Shown in pieces: positions 1-12,240 of a stretch of DNA of 64,000 nucleotides. The first letter of the stretch is position 1. The number at the start of each line of letters is the position of its first letter. This DNA is from Procambarus clarkii (taxonomy: Eukaryota > Arthropoda > Malacostraca > Decapoda > Cambaridae), in assembly GCF_040958095.1 (NCBI RefSeq), contig NC_091209.1:11661984-11725983 (forward strand), read 5' to 3'. A program made the position numbers and the translations under genes. The notes beneath the pieces are model-generated. The model was not told the DNA's origin. It did no database searches and worked only from the letters and a program-made list of their open reading frames with translations.

Positions 1-229
1 AGGGTTCCCTATGGCACAGTGTCAATTGATTGGTGGCAATCTTGACACGGCCATGTTGAGCATGTGTCCCATAGTAACCATGTTGGAAAATTGAATGTGT
101 TGAACAACCTCGACCAGACAGACATTAATTATTTTATCGATACAATATAGGTAGGTTCCTGTAGTATAATGCTCTCTCTGTCCACCCTTGCCACCATAGA
201 ACAGTGGTCTATGTTCTCTCATAATTGAA

Positions 230-375
230 TTCCATACCTGGGTGGGACAGAAATGGTGTGTTATGGGTTCCATCCTGGGGAGAAGTCAACAGTTCATCCT
301 ACGGAGTGGGGGGACCTCAATACAAGCCTAAGCACAGATTTCCTGTCCAAGACAGTGGGAATTATTTAAGATTAT
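230..375 (+). mobile_element. 3' fragment of tRNA-derived SINE (family A)
   Basis: This stretch matches the middle and tail of the fuller copies at 13708-13985 and 47866-48135. Shared blocks are GGTGGGACAGAAATGG, GGGTTCCATCCTGGGG, and a tail reading CAAGCCTAAGCACA then TTTCCTGTCC. The tRNA-like head is missing and part of the middle is deleted. It has no coding potential. Confidence 0.6.
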
Positions 376-501
376 TATACTGGCCTAGGTAAGTGCTGTC
401 ATCACCATTTGTTAATGGGGATCAGGAGCTGAAGTTTGTCTAACTCCTTTGTGTCTTCCATGACTGCTGGAAGATGTCATTGAGCGATGGGAACTCTATG
501 G

Positions 502-1152
502 GCGTATCCATCTAATTACCCAAAGCTACTCAAAGCTTCCTAACAAGCTACCCAAAGCTTCCAAACATTACGTTAGTAATGAATAAATATGATATAAGTA
601 TTCATTATAATGTTGGTGCTGAGTGTAGAACATGAAAAAAACATATTTTTACTCGGAAAAAGTATCATTTTATAACGAAATTAGACGAAAATAAGCGGCT
701 GGTGACGCCAAAGCAAGTCGATGGTCCAAGCGACAAGTTGTGGAGCGACTTATCCATGACACATTGTTGCTTGGAGTGTTTGCTGGCATATCAGCCTTCT
801 GTACCTACCTAACCAAACCAACCTACCCAAACATAACTTACAAAACCTAACCTAACTAAACCTAACCTATCCAAACCTAACTTAATATAACCTGTAAGCA
901 ACAATATATCTTGGATAAGTCGCTCCACAACATTTTTGTCTAGATCGTCGACTTCCTATGGCCTCTCATGCCACTTAGTTTCATCTAATTTCGTTATAAA
1001 CTTACATTATTTCAGAGTAAAAATATGTTTTTTCATGTACTATCTTCAGCACAAAGTTATAGTGAGTAAATATATCATATTTCTTCATTACTTACGTAAT
1101 ACTAGGAAGCTTTGAGTAGATTTGGGTAGCTTTGGGTAATTAGACGGACCGC
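502..1152. mobile_element. Foldback element with ~260-bp inverted arms
   Basis: The left arm (about 502-777) and right arm (about 895-1152) are inverted copies. The outer ends read CCATCTAATTACCC on the left and GGGTAATTAGACGG on the right. The arms also share the CATTACGTTAGTAATG-type motif and the block around GTGGAGCGACTTATCCA. The spacer is rich in CCTAACC-type motifs. The arms are homologous to the outer ~320 bp of the large inverted duplication at 29908 and 41556, so this is probably a short non-autonomous relative of that element. There is no coding frame. Confidence 0.7.
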
Positions 1153-4100
1153 TATATTGAAAAACTAATGCAAAACATGATCATTATTTGATAATGACCA
1201 CATTGCACTAGGCAATCAAGATATGATGATGATCACTTTTGAGAATAGGCATACCAGTTCATAGGCTATTCTAGTGTTATTGGACACAGTTTAAATCTTG
1301 GGATTGATAAGAAACATTGATTGCTTATAATAATTCAGATGAAACATTTTATAGTCAGAAAGAACTAACGAAAATGCAAGTACAGTACTACAGTATATGT
1401 TTTAAAAATTGTCTGTGGATTACCTGTGGACGATTGCAATATTGTAGTTCTAATACTATCACACCGTAGCCTGGGGCCGGTCTTTTCTAGTGATTTCCTG
1501 GTCTATAAGGCTATGTTTGCAAGCTGAATAACCTAATCAGTTCCAGTGCCTGTTCTGAAGCTTAAATACTAATAAAATACCCACAATATTTAACTCAGTA
1601 AGAATACATAAAGTGTACATGAAAATTTAGCAATGAAATTCATATAAAATGAAAAGTAACTGTATATAAAAATAAGTCATAACCCAAATCCCATCATTAA
1701 GATAATACTAATAATAATAATAATACAGTAATTACTTTGTGTGTTACTTAAATATATGAAAAGTACAATATTGTACATTGTGGATTGTATTCCAATTGCT
1801 GTGCTAGGTTAGACAATAGTTCAATATGAAACTAAATGATGTTACATTCATGATGGGAGACAATCATTTTCAGTAAAATTACATCTTAAACCTTGTTGTA
1901 CATAAAACACCAAAGAGAACTCCAATGAATGGTAGATACTATTTAAACATGATTTTTTTTTATTCCAGAAAAAACACAAATATGCGGATGACAACTGTAC
2001 CAGTAAATATACTTTTGGGCACAATGTATTTTTTTCAGATCTGGAATACATTTCACCCTGTATATGTTTTCAGTTAATCAAAACTTATTTTGTGCCAAGT
2101 TGAGGCTTCTTATACTGTTCCGTACTTTATTAATATGGGATCATTGAATAACTTTCTGATTTTGGTGCTTGTTATTTTTGTGAAAATTTCTTATTTTCCT
2201 GTGCCTTAATGGCACGTATATATTTTATTTTATTTAAATTTAAGGTCTGCGTACATTTTTCAATTTACTACAGTACTACCCTCTGTTCAAATCAATCATG
2301 CACAGATCTGGGTTTGGATCTGGGATCTTCTATGAGGAATCAATTTTAAGTCACTGAGTTTCATCTGACTTGAAACCAATGATGTTCATCTTGCTTAACT
2401 GACGGGACATTAAATTGAATCACTTAGTTTGAAGAATTATAGATCATGAGTTGAAAGATTGTTATGTATGATGACAGTATTTGTTATATACTTTGTATAT
2501 GCCTAGGTTGATTTCATTCTTGACTTTATCACTTGAGGAAAATTTTATAAAAATTTAACTGACTCCTCCTACCAAGCCTATCTGTATCTAGGTTGCTTTT
2601 AAGTGTTCTTATTTAATTATCATGTAAGACAAGTGGTCTTATCTATGAGGAGGTAATTATTGCCAGTATCTTTGTCTCCAATTGGTTTTCATACTTACCT
2701 AATTGATTAAAAGTCATCAGAAGAGATTTACAAAATATTTCTCATTAGATACTATACCATTACTCAGATTAAGTTGAACATTTGTCGTTTTCAGTGTGCC
2801 ATTGACAATGATACCGAATATGTTCATGCCTTAAGTTTGGCAGTGTTTATCTCAAATGTTAAGATTTTCTTTATCAGTATGAGATTCTTAGAGCAATTGC
2901 ACTTACTTTATATATATATATATCCTACAGCTGCTTGCAAGCAAGCATGATTACCTCATACATAGCTAGGGCATATTATTTCTTGTGTGAAATGCCAACA
3001 CAAAAGAATTCTGGACTAGATACACAAAGCTTACCTATCGGTGATTATGGGTGAGTGAGCTCTAGCTCTTTATGGCCTACCTCCTAGCCATTCTGGATAG
3101 GGTATACAAAGCGTTCCATCTGGACTAGGCATACACTGATTTTTAGACTAGATATACAAAGAGTTTTGGAGTAGGTATAGCCTGACTTCCTATAAATAAA
3201 TTTTATTTATAGGAAATATTTGTAAGAGAATGAAAGTGAAATTAAGGAATTGGGCATTATTTACTTGCATTTCATCACATCTTTGGCATTTTGATTTAGT
3301 TCACCGTATTTAATTATTTTATTTAAAACATTCTAATCAATAGAACTATTATTATGATAATTTATAATTTTCTTTTAACAGTGCCATTGTATGCATAATC
3401 TTCACATCTTTCACAGTTTCTACCTCCTGTTAATACTTTCAAGTCATGAAGTACAGTATAAGATTTGTTTTATAATAACAGAGGCTCCATACAGAACTCA
3501 TTTTCCTCTCATAATTCAGCCTGTCCTCTCGATTGTTCACACTCACTTAAATGGTGTAGTAAATTACTCGAACTTAAAATGATCGAGGATTCATGAATAG
3601 GAAATGGACATCACGTAAATTTTGCGAGCCGCTACAATTTTTTAGTAACATCGTACTTGGATGTTAGGTATTTTTATGTCAAAATATGATGTGTGTTTAT
3701 GTGAGAGGACATGTTACAAAATTTCCTTTCTGCACAGAACTGTATTTAAACTTCGATGAATTTTTTCAGCCAAGGTTTTGAAAATTTGGGTTCGTGTATG
3801 ACTTACAGTACAGTATATAGAATGTAAGACTATTGTTTTCTCAGCTTAAACAATACATAGCCTAAAATGCAGCATCTTTTGTGTGTTTGATTTTTTCTCC
3901 AACACACAGCTTACTTTTGTACTATTGCTGTATTTTGAAAATGAATTTAAATACATAATGTTATAATTTTCTTCAGATGTGTTTTTTTTACTGCCTTGTT
4001 AGCAAAGAGTGGGGAAAGTATTGCAGGAAGGTTGCCTGTGACTTCAGACGCTCCATGCTGGTAAACTTAAAAAACAATTGCTAATGATCATATGAGCAAT

Positions 4101-4704
4101 AAACTGTCCAAATCCTTGTAGAAGGGTAGGAGACTTCTTACACAACTGGGGGGACTATTCGGACACGAATAATACAACAGATTACTTAAGTCTACGTGAC
4201 TTACATTAAATCATAAAGAAGTATTTACAGTATGCAAGTCAACACTATAAAAAATGCATCTATTGCAAAAGAATTTTGTTACGGTAATTCATGTAAATTA
4301 AGAATTAATTAAATTATTATTTGTCTTCAAACTACAGTATACAACTATTGAATTAAAAATACATAATTATTTAAAAAATTAAGAAATGCTGTACTCATCT
4401 ACATTATAATCCTGTCATTGTTGTTCAAGATACTGTATGACATATACCAAGGTCCTTGGAATACTTCAACCACAGGTAACCACATGATGGATTATATCCT
4501 ACTGTACCTAAAAATAAAAAACATAATATTTTGTATAAATCATTAGAACAGTATTTTTCTGGCTGGAAAGTGGAGTACAGCAATTACAAATTGCTGGATG
4601 GATTGAGTACAGAATCTGTCTACATCATCCCATGCATATACTGTATATGTGTTTGCTTTCACCCATACAAACTGTTAGCCATCTGAAATTTACACAAAAT
4701 TCTA
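1153..4704. other. AT-rich stretch without recognised genes
   Basis: I see only short frames of chance length, A/T-rich sequence, a brief (TA)n run near 2912 and scattered ACAGTACTGTA-like motifs. It could be intergenic or intronic. No splice-bounded exon, RNA gene or transposon end was recognised. Confidence 0.5.
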
Positions 4705-5135
4705 CCAACAATTTCATTTTTTCTGTGGGGAGCCCCTTTGGCTCCCTGGAGCTATTGGGCTAATATGCGATATATTAGTCCAGGGCATTAGTCAATGGAG
4801 TTCAGCCTACCAGGGACCACGAGCCAGAACCTGGCCCCCCTCAGAGAGGCATGGAGCAATGGCCTCTGTAAAACCCCCCTGTGGTTGGGGGTATTCCTTA
4901 TCTGCCATTGACCAGGGTTAGGCACCCAGAAAGGTAGGCATAACAAAACACACCCCACTTGGTAAGAAAATTGTAACCGAAGACTGAACAGGGAGACAGA
5001 ACTCCCCTAATTCTCAAGGAAACAAGCAAACAAACGTCATACATTGCCACCGTGCCGCTTGTCTGTGCATCCCTCCCTGAGAGGGCGTGGGGAAGCCCTG
5101 GACCCACCTCGCCGGCTACTCAACCTCAGTTCTTT
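4705..5135. repeat. Left inverted terminal repeat of the DIRS-like element
   Basis: It contains CCCTTTGGCTCCCTGGAGC at 4734-4752 and then TAATATGCGATATATTAG. Reverse-complement matches lie at 12250-12425 (first part) and 8500-8737 (second part). The two halves meet at about 4895-4905, exactly where the right repeat is interrupted by the LINE. Confidence 0.75.
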
Positions 5136-6059
5136 GGCTAATGCGATCTGGTGTATTCGTCAAATCTGGCCTCGATTTCTTGGCAGTGTTTTGCCGTGGT
5201 GGTGTTTCCTGCTGTGTTGTGGTGGTGGTGGCCAGGTGTAACATTGGTGTACTGGGGCTGCATGAGCTTAGGGCTACCTTCCTTAACCACCCTGTAAGTA
5301 CTACCCCTGGGTGTTAGGGTTATTTTCCATAGTGCTTTTGGGATTCCACTTCCGTAGTTCTTGCTGCTCGGCATTTACCCTGCCCTTAGGGCCAGCGGGG
5401 ATTTTGTGGCCTTTGTTTGGCCTTGGGTAGGAAGTGGTGTTATTGGTTAGGACACAAGGTGTTGCACAGCTTGACTACCTACACAGTGGCTGTGTCCCTG
5501 TTTCCTCTGGAGTCCTACCACGGGATAATTGTCCTAGTTACCCCTTGGTGGCCGGCCCAGCCTTGGTTTCAGGTGCTGCTTGCTCGGTGTCCATAACCGG
5601 GGCATTTTCCATGGCTCCGCCTCTTTCAGAAGATCGGACAGGTCCGGTACATGGCTGGTTCGGTCTACTCCTCCGCTCTTCACGTCTTTTTTTTTACGTG
5701 GATTTATCATCTGTATGGTGATCATGTGGCTTTGTTGATGGTGTCCCACCTGTGAGCTTCATCTTGGTGACAGTATGAAGTTTCCTGGCATTCTTTTCAC
5801 CATTTTCAGTCTCTTCGTAGGTTGTCATCTATTTCTGATTGGGTTGTCTTGCTCTTTCTTTCTTTCTTTCTTGGCTTTTTTAGGACTCATTTGATGCCGA
5901 ATACTGGTTCCTCGTATCGTGCGATACTGGTGGAGCTTCTCCAGCTTGCGTTCGGGGTGGATGTCACTTCCAGTCTATTCTGTAAGCTTTCTTGTGCTTT
6001 GTTTCATCTCCGGCCTGCTCATGCATGTGCCACCTAATCCGTCCTAGTCCTTGTAACAA

Positions 6060-6118
6060 TTGCTCTCTTTTCTCTCTTGTGAGAAAAGAGAGCAACCACA
6101 AACTTCCTAGGTTTGTGG
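6060..6118. repeat. Two adjacent perfect hairpins inside the recombinase gene
   Basis: The first hairpin has 15-nt arms (6060-6074 and 6081-6095, reading TTGCTCTCTTTTCTC and its complement) with a 6-nt loop. The second has 8-nt arms CCACAAAC and GTTTGTGG (6096-6103, 6111-6118) with a 7-nt loop. They lie where the recombinase frame changes. Confidence 0.75.
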
Positions 6119-6536
6119 TGGCCTCATCTGTTCTGTTGGCATTGGCCTCTAGAAGTCAGGTTGGCGAGCTTCACACTCTCCTCCAGCACAGGGGGTTTCT
6201 GCTCTTTCGGTCCTGGTGGTCAGTTTGTTCAGTTGCAACCATCTTCTTTTTTTCTGGCGAAGAACAAGATGGAGGCTTTCTGGAGGGGCTCTTGGGTCAT
6301 TGATGCTTGGTTGATCAGGCCTGGGATGCATCATGTCTTGTGTCCAGTTGTGGCTATTTGCCGTTTTCTGCGCGCCTCGGCATCAGTGGCTGGGGACACG
6401 CTTTGGGTTGATCCGGTTTCCCTCGTTTCCTGTTCCAGGTTGTCTGCAGGGTTATTATGTCTAGCCAGCTTGTGGTCTATCCTCGTGCCCTTGACGTTCG
6501 TAAGTTTGCTGCTTTGGCTGCCGTCTTCAGCAACAT

Positions 6537-8126
6537 TGTAACACCATAAATGTGTTTTATTTAATATTTCATACAACTTGAGTTTAGTCACACAGAATAT
6601 ATTTGAGCCACCAGACTGTCTGCCTTTAGCAATTAAGAAGTCACACCTTAAAAGATTTAATGGTCAGAGGTTGAGTAGGAGTCATGTCGTGTGAAGTGAC
6701 ATTGCTTTCTGCTAAGCTGATAATTGCAACCAGTGGCTGTGTCTTTTCATCAAACAAGCTGCTGTCTAGGTTGTAGGTAGATAGCCAGAGGCTATCTCCT
6801 TGGTAGGCAGAGCTTAGCTCCCGGTTTCCCCATAAATACCTGTGGAACTGTACATTTGTGAGACATTGAGGAGGACAGCGAGATAGATCCCTTGTCGAGT
6901 GGCCCACAGCCAGACCAAGGCCTGTCCCAGGCCAGGTAGTGACTGTCAGCTGTTCAACCTCTTCCCCTCCTCCTCCCTATCAAATTAAGCCTCAGAGACT
7001 TTGGTGAGTAAACTTGCAAGGTAACATATATTGTGTTTTCCAACTTAGCACTTTTGCACGCTGGGCGAGCAAGCACCAGATCACCAAGGTGTGCAGGGCT
7101 TTCAATTTTGTTTTTCACTCTTTTTCAATTTTGTCACATCAATTCTCGTCCTAGTTTTTTCATTTTGGTATCAATGTGTTTGCAATAGAATTCCCTACAG
7201 GAATATATGCATATAAAGTCCAGAAGCGTGGCATACCACCCACACCAAATGGAGAAAGTGACATCGCATTACCTGTGAGCACACAATAGCAATAAAATGC
7301 GTATACTCTTTTCAACTTTGTCACCTTAATTCTCGTCCTAAGTCTTTAATTTTGATATCAATGTGATCGCAATCAAATTCTCTACAATAGTATATGTGCA
7401 TATAATGTCCAAAATCTCAGCGTGCCCCACTCACAGCCAAGCCAAAAGCAGGCCAAATTTATAAATTTTTTATGCCGTACTGCGTCATGCCCGTACATTC
7501 GTCTAATACATTTTTGACACCATACTGCATCATCAACGAGCCAAAGTGTTAGGTGTTGTGTGATTTTGAGGGGCAGTCAGCCGTAGTGTTCTCAATTTAT
7601 TGTGTGATGACACAAATTGTGTATTAATGTTGACATATTGAACATCAAGTTAAATGAGTGAATTATGATACTCATAATAGTAAATACAGTATATATTTGA
7701 TTAACTTATTTTTATAAATAGCCTTTAATTGTGATCTCTAGATCTTTGATTTTCTATGATATATTGCAAGCTAGAATGGAGAGCACTCTGAAGTTTACTG
7801 TCTTAACATTTTGACTTAAAGATTCTTGGTCATATGAGTAAATGCTTAGTTGATACATATTAACATCAGATAATATCGTTGTGCAGACAAGTTCCATTCC
7901 TTGTCTTATATATATACTTAACTTGAATGGATGGTGGCAGCAACCTTCTATTTTCTACTACTGTACTATTTTCTATTTTCCTCCTTTTTCTCTCATTCTT
8001 AAACTTTCCCTTTCCCCAAACCACCCTTCCTCACTCCTCCATCCCACCTCTCTAACTCCCTCACCCCATGCCCACCACCAATTCTTTATTTCTTTCCTTG
8101 TCATTTCTGATATGTTACAACAGTCC
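6537..8126. mobile_element. Unclassified 1.59-kb insertion in the DIRS recombinase gene
   Basis: The interrupted gene reads continuously if this block is removed: AGCAAC before it joins ATGTGTTGGACTGAC after it. AACAT occurs at both junctions (6532-6536 and 8127-8131), as expected of a target duplication. The insert starts TGTAACACC and has GTTACA a few bases before its right end, resembling the TG...CA ends of an LTR. There is no coding frame of note. The interior is AT-rich and contains a diverged tandem duplication at 7112-7440. A solo LTR or a non-autonomous DNA element are both possible. Confidence 0.5.
7112..7440. repeat. Diverged tandem duplication, period ~190 bp
   Basis: Blocks at about 7112-7245 and 7303-7440 share TCAATTTTGTCAC-like starts, AATTCTCGTCCTA, ATCAATGTG and a TATATGCATATAAAGTCC-like motif. 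It lies within the insertion in the DIRS-like element. Confidence 0.6.
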
Positions 8127-8324
8127 AACATGTGTTGGACTGACATTCGGGCGTGGGGATTTTGGAGGTCGAACATGATCCTGGCCGCCCGTTATTTGGT
8201 AAACATTCCTGGTTCTGGGCGTTCGTGTGTGGCTTTGGGTCGCAGGTTGCAGCCAGTTGTCTCGACTTTGAGTTGAGGAGCACTTGGCGGCCTCCTCCCG
8301 GCTAAGGCCCTCTTTTACTTATCT

Positions 8325-8432
8325 TGGGTTTTGTAGCCCCAAGGAGCCAAAGGGGCACTCCACAGAAAACCAGCATTGAATGTAATGAAATGTCATTTTT
8401 CGGGCAAGCCCCGGAGGCTCCCTGGATCCCTC
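8325..8432. repeat. Internal complementary region of the DIRS-like element
   Basis: The left half (GGAGCCAAAGGGGCACTCC and on) is the reverse complement of the left end of the element. The right half (GAATGTAATGAAATG and on to GGAGGCTCCCTGG) equals the reverse complement of the right end near 12385-12430. Joined ends of this kind are a hallmark of DIRS elements, used to rebuild full ends during replication. Confidence 0.65.
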
Positions 8433-8479
8433 CCTCCCTCCCTCCCTCCAGTCGGCAATTTTTTTTGTTTTTGATGCTT

Positions 8480-8737
8480 AGCCCCCGAACTGGGGTCGAG
8501 TAGCCGGCACAGTTGGTCCGGGGCTTCCACCTCCCCCTCCTGAGAATGGGAGGGCTGAGCGGACAAGCGGCATGGCAGCGGTGTATGATGTTTGCTTGTT
8601 TCCTTGTTTCCTTGAGAATTGGGGAAGTTCTGCTTCCCTGTTCAGTCTTCAGTTGCAATTTTCTTACCAAATGAGGGTATATTTTGTTATGCCTGCCTTT
8701 CTGGGTACCGAACCCTGGTCGATGGCAGATGAAATTG
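8480..8737. repeat. Right inverted terminal repeat of the DIRS-like element, inner part
   Basis: This is the reverse complement of about 4895-5135; for example CTACCGA-type sequence and TTGAGAATTGGGGAAGTTC correspond to the left repeat. It ends at GATGGCAGATG, where the LINE tail begins. A (GGGA)n-like tract lies just before it at 8430-8450. Confidence 0.7.
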
Positions 8738-9005
8738 AAATTGAAATAAGTTTATTGAGGTAAAATACACACAAAGGGATGAGGTAGCTCAAGCTATTCT
8801 CACCCCGTTCAGTACATCGTGTTAATACATACATAGACACACATCACAAGCAATAAACGTATTACCGAACATTCTGAGAGATAAACATATACATTTCCTC
8901 CTTTACACAAGTAGTATGGTATCAGACATACACACAAATACTTTTATGACCTAGGTATACTGTATAGACAATTTGCAAGAGACATGCAGATAATTCAACA
9001 AAAGA

Positions 9006-9730
9006 TTACAGTCTTGGTGCAAAATTCTTGTATCTCTCAAGAATATCATCAACCTTTCCGTTGTGACACATCCAGGCTATTTGTTCAGGAATAGTCCTTA
9101 TCTCAGTGTTTCTATATACATTAATCAATGGACAATCAAGAACATAATGGACAAGGGTGTGAGACCTTAACATACCACATAATTTACACTTCGTGTCATT
9201 ATCATGAACATCTATCCCATATTCCCAGTAATATTTGTACCCAAGCCTGAGTCGCATGTACACAGAGTCACTCCAAGCATTTCTCCTTTTACCATAAGTG
9301 AAATGGGTGTTTTGACTCACATACATGTAGTGTTGCATGATTTGACTTCTCTCATACATTATACCTCTCCTCTCCACTTCTGCCTGTGCCTGAATATTTC
9401 TGATTTTGTTTCTTATTTGTCTCATTGTGAATTCACATTCAATGTCAACTTGTGGTTTTGATGTGGCACATTTGGCCAAGTCATCCGCCACCTCGTTGAA
9501 CACTATTCCAACATGAGATGGAATCCACATGAATTTCACACTATGACCTTTTCCAAACACGCCAGAATGGCCTGCAGTTCAGCTTGTGTGGATGATATAT
9601 AATTACTAAGTCGGAGTTCAATTATCCTGTCCATAGGATAATTGAACAAACTCAATATATTCCCTTATTAGGACACCACACCCTGCCCTGCCATCCTCCG
9701 CCACCGACCCGTCACAATATACATGTAAAC
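9006..9730 (-). pseudogene. LINE RNase H domain and C-terminal zinc-binding motif
   Basis: At 9006-9560 the frame reads VKFMWIPSHVGI then NEVADDLAK, the last blocks of RNase H. Downstream is CKLCG, then HTLVHYVLDC (a C-x2-C ... H ... C motif), ending in ILERYKNFAPRL. The start of RNase H (YCDGS-like, near 9715) is in another frame, so at least one frameshift separates the two. RNase H removes the RNA strand after reverse transcription in this LINE group. The same C-terminal block recurs at 32888-33259. Confidence 0.75.
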
Positions 9731-10055
9731 TGTTGCCTCTTGGTAACCGAGATATCATGCTTCCATACAAACACCGTAATTGTCCTAATTCATGATGAAT
9801 CTTTTTTCACCTTGAGGGGTACAATTTCGACATCTATTTTCTGTACTTTCCAGGGAGCAGACCTATTACACTGTCGAGAAGGTTTGCAGCAGTCAAGTAC
9901 ATCGTATTCCCTGAGGTCATGAGCTAATCCCCTCATGTAGCATGTCTCTCAGTTTCCTGGAAGTGTGTACGTCACTCAAGCAGGTCTGAATGCTCTGAAA
10001 CAGCGTTCTCTGCATGAAACGAATAGATACTCTAGTGTTAATGTCACGGACTCTA

Positions 10056-11539
10056 TCATACACACTGTAAATTTAATTCCATTCTCATTATTTCAATCAT
10101 TGCATTTCTTTGACATCCAAGAATAATCCTCATAGCCTCGTTCTGTATCAGCTCTATTTTTTTAATTCTGCCTTGGCCTGTGTAAGACAAAACGGGTGCT
10201 GCGTAGTCTATCAGGGACCGAACAGTGCTTATGTATAACATCCACAAGATAGGTACCTCAACAGCTTTACCAGAAAAAGCCAGTGCTTTTAGAGGATGCA
10301 GACGGGCTTTACATAAGGTGCTGATATGATTTATTTAAGCATTTTTACTCTCACATGTGTATCCAACATACATGCCCAGATACTTGTACTGCTGAACACG
10401 GCTCAGTTCCACACCATTTAGAGTAAGTGTTATATTTCTTCGTTTCCTATACTCATATTTGGTTTTGTCTGCATTTATAACTAAGCCTAACTTGTGACAG
10501 GTTGTACCAAGTATTAAGAGCAGTTTGAATTTTGTTCCCAGAAGTGTCTTGTATAAGAATGTCATCAGTATATATGATCGTCGTGACCCCTGGAGGATAC
10601 ATCTCTGATGCTAATCTGTTCATTAATATATTGAATAAGGTGGGACTTAAAACTCCCCCTTGGGGGGGTACCTAACTGAAACATCCGTTCCTCAGACATG
10701 TATCCCTGGTAATACACCTGACCTTTTCTCCCTTGTAGATAATCCCCTATCCAATGTAGCACTCTCCCTGTTATTCCCAGATTGGCTAATTCGTATAAGA
10801 TTACTTCCCCATTGGCTTTATCAAATGCTCCTTGCAGATCAACAAAAACTCTACAATTGTCATCCACATTAGACAAACACTTTAAGAGACAGTCCGCAGT
10901 ACTTTTGCCCTTGATAAAACGAAAGAGATTACTGGACATGTTATCACCTACAAAGTAGAGTAGCCTATTTAACAAAATCCTTTCCATCATTTTACAAAAG
11001 CAGGATGTTAAGGAGACAGGCCTGTAGCCTCCGTTTGACTTAGGGATAGGAATGATGACAGCCTCCTTCCATTTTCTTGGTAACTTTCCCTCCCTATAAC
11101 TCATGTTAAACAAATCAAGTAAGAGACTAGGTTTCATACCGGCTAAATAATTAAGAATGTCATACGTTACTCCATCTTTCCCCGGAGCAGTAGAGCTGTC
11201 ACTTTTTATAGCATCCAGTAGCTCATCGTGAGTTATCTCAGTGCATGTTACAGATTTTGTATTTAAAGCACATAAAGTTACTCCATTTCTAATATTTTCC
11301 CATGACTCAATGGTGACTCTCGTGTCTGCAGGTAAGGACTCCATACCAGCAGCACTAGCCCATTTATCTACTAACTCATTAGCAACCTTCCCTGGATCTG
11401 AGTGAGCAATGAATTTGGTCTTACAACCCCTGATTTTGTTTACTGCTCTCCATATGTCTTTAAGGTTCTTAGTATTACCAATGGACTGAGCAAAGTCTTG
11501 CCAGTATCTGTACTGCGCCTCCTCCTCACCTGACTGCAT
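10056..11539 (-). pseudogene. LINE reverse transcriptase, broken into three frames
   Basis: The main frame (10565-11539) has TAPGKDGVTYDIL, then PIPKSNGGYRPVSLTSCF, GKSTADCLLK and VFVDLQGAFDKAN, the early palm blocks of a LINE reverse transcriptase. The next frame (10335-10565) has LGLVINADKTK followed by YKYLGMYV. The third (10056-10247) has the thumb motif STVRSLIDYAAPVL. The catalytic YxDD block falls around the first frame break (the sequence there reads HDDHIY), so the enzyme is dead. Upstream, 11440-11823 encodes the linker between endonuclease and RT. Confidence 0.8.
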
Positions 11540-11905
11540 TCCCTAGCTACTTCCAACATTGTATTTTTCTCTTCATCCCTCATTTCATTTTTTAACCATT
11601 CTTTATGTGCACTCCATAGCATTCTCTCCCACCCCTTAACTTGCTGATCATTGGAATATTTAAATTTCTTAGGTCCATGCATCTTGCTACCCCTGCCCCC
11701 GTTATTTTTCCTCTGTACTAATTTCTCTATGTTCTCGACCATGTCCTCGTAAAAACTATTAATGCAGAGCGGCGTGTATTGTTGATACCAATCTCCCATA
11801 TTTTGAATAAAATAATGTTTCATATCTTTATTAATATTTAACCTTTTCCTTTGAAAGTGGACTTATTTTTTCCCCAGTGGTAATTCAATGTTCAAGGCAA
11901 AGTGG

Positions 11906-12240
11906 TCACTTGGTAGTTCCCGAACAACCTGAGCCTCCCTCATAATCCCCTGAGAGTTTTAACATGCAGGCATAGTCAAGCCGTCCTCCCCTGATGTGAG
12001 TTGGTTCATTGTTTCCCAAGAGACAGGTATCTGGATGATTTTGTAGAAACTGTAACCACTTAACCCCATTAGCATTAATACTACCCACTGTCCCAAGGCT
12101 TGTGTGCCGAGCATTAAGGTCCTCAATGACCAGTGAAGGATTAGTATAAATGCAGTCAGGTAGATAGTGAGCGTCGAAGCAGTTCCTGGATACATACAAA
12201 TTAACTACAATAAATTCCCCTTCCCGTAAATGGCTGATGA
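11906..12240 (-). pseudogene. LINE endonuclease domain, C-terminal part
   Basis: The frame contains GEFIVVNLYVS, then DLNARHTSLG, NANG and GGRLDYACML. These resemble the last blocks of an AP-type endonuclease (the D-x-N motif and a terminal D). The first half of the domain is absent because the element starts here. In an intact LINE this domain nicks the target to prime reverse transcription. Confidence 0.65.

Larger units (their letters stand above)
5822..8276 (+). pseudogene. DIRS-type tyrosine recombinase, frameshifted and interrupted
   Basis: Three + frame blocks add up to one recombinase. At 5822-6037 is an N-terminal part with HLMPNTGSSYRAIL. At 6113-6540 is the core, with a VGELH-like box I region (in the neighbouring frame near 6150), HHVLCPVVA and DTLWVDPVSLV; after one more frame change it reads AHDVRKFAALAAVF, the H-x-x-R box. 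At 8128-8276 is the C-terminal part GFWRSNMILAARYLVN, with the likely catalytic tyrosine in RYL, then a TGA stop. The reading frame breaks near 6040, near 6110-6160 and near 6490, and a 1.59-kb insertion sits between the H-x-x-R block and the tyrosine block. In DIRS elements this enzyme inserts the circular DNA copy. This copy is inactive. Confidence 0.7.
8738..12240 (-). mobile_element. 5'-truncated LINE with endonuclease, RT and RNase H (I-like group)
   Basis: On the minus strand the order is endonuclease C-terminus, reverse transcriptase, RNase H, a CCHC-like C-terminal motif, a 3' UTR, and a tail of AATTTC repeats ending at 8738. The element begins inside the endonuclease domain, so it is 5'-truncated. 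It interrupts the right terminal repeat of the DIRS-like element, and TCATC at both junctions is a likely target duplication. The order endonuclease-RT-RNase H fits the I/Ingi/Loa-type LINE group; the exact clade is not resolved. Related copies are at 32860-33463, 33790-34030, 38170-39175 and 40003-40170. Confidence 0.8.

Noticed and set aside
1848..2051. 67-codon frame on the minus strand
   Set aside because: Chance length in AT-rich DNA, with no homology or splice sites recognised.
5992..6303. Separate gene of about 100 codons
   Set aside because: It overlaps the recombinase in another frame, and its recognisable part (VGELHTLL) belongs to the frameshifted recombinase.
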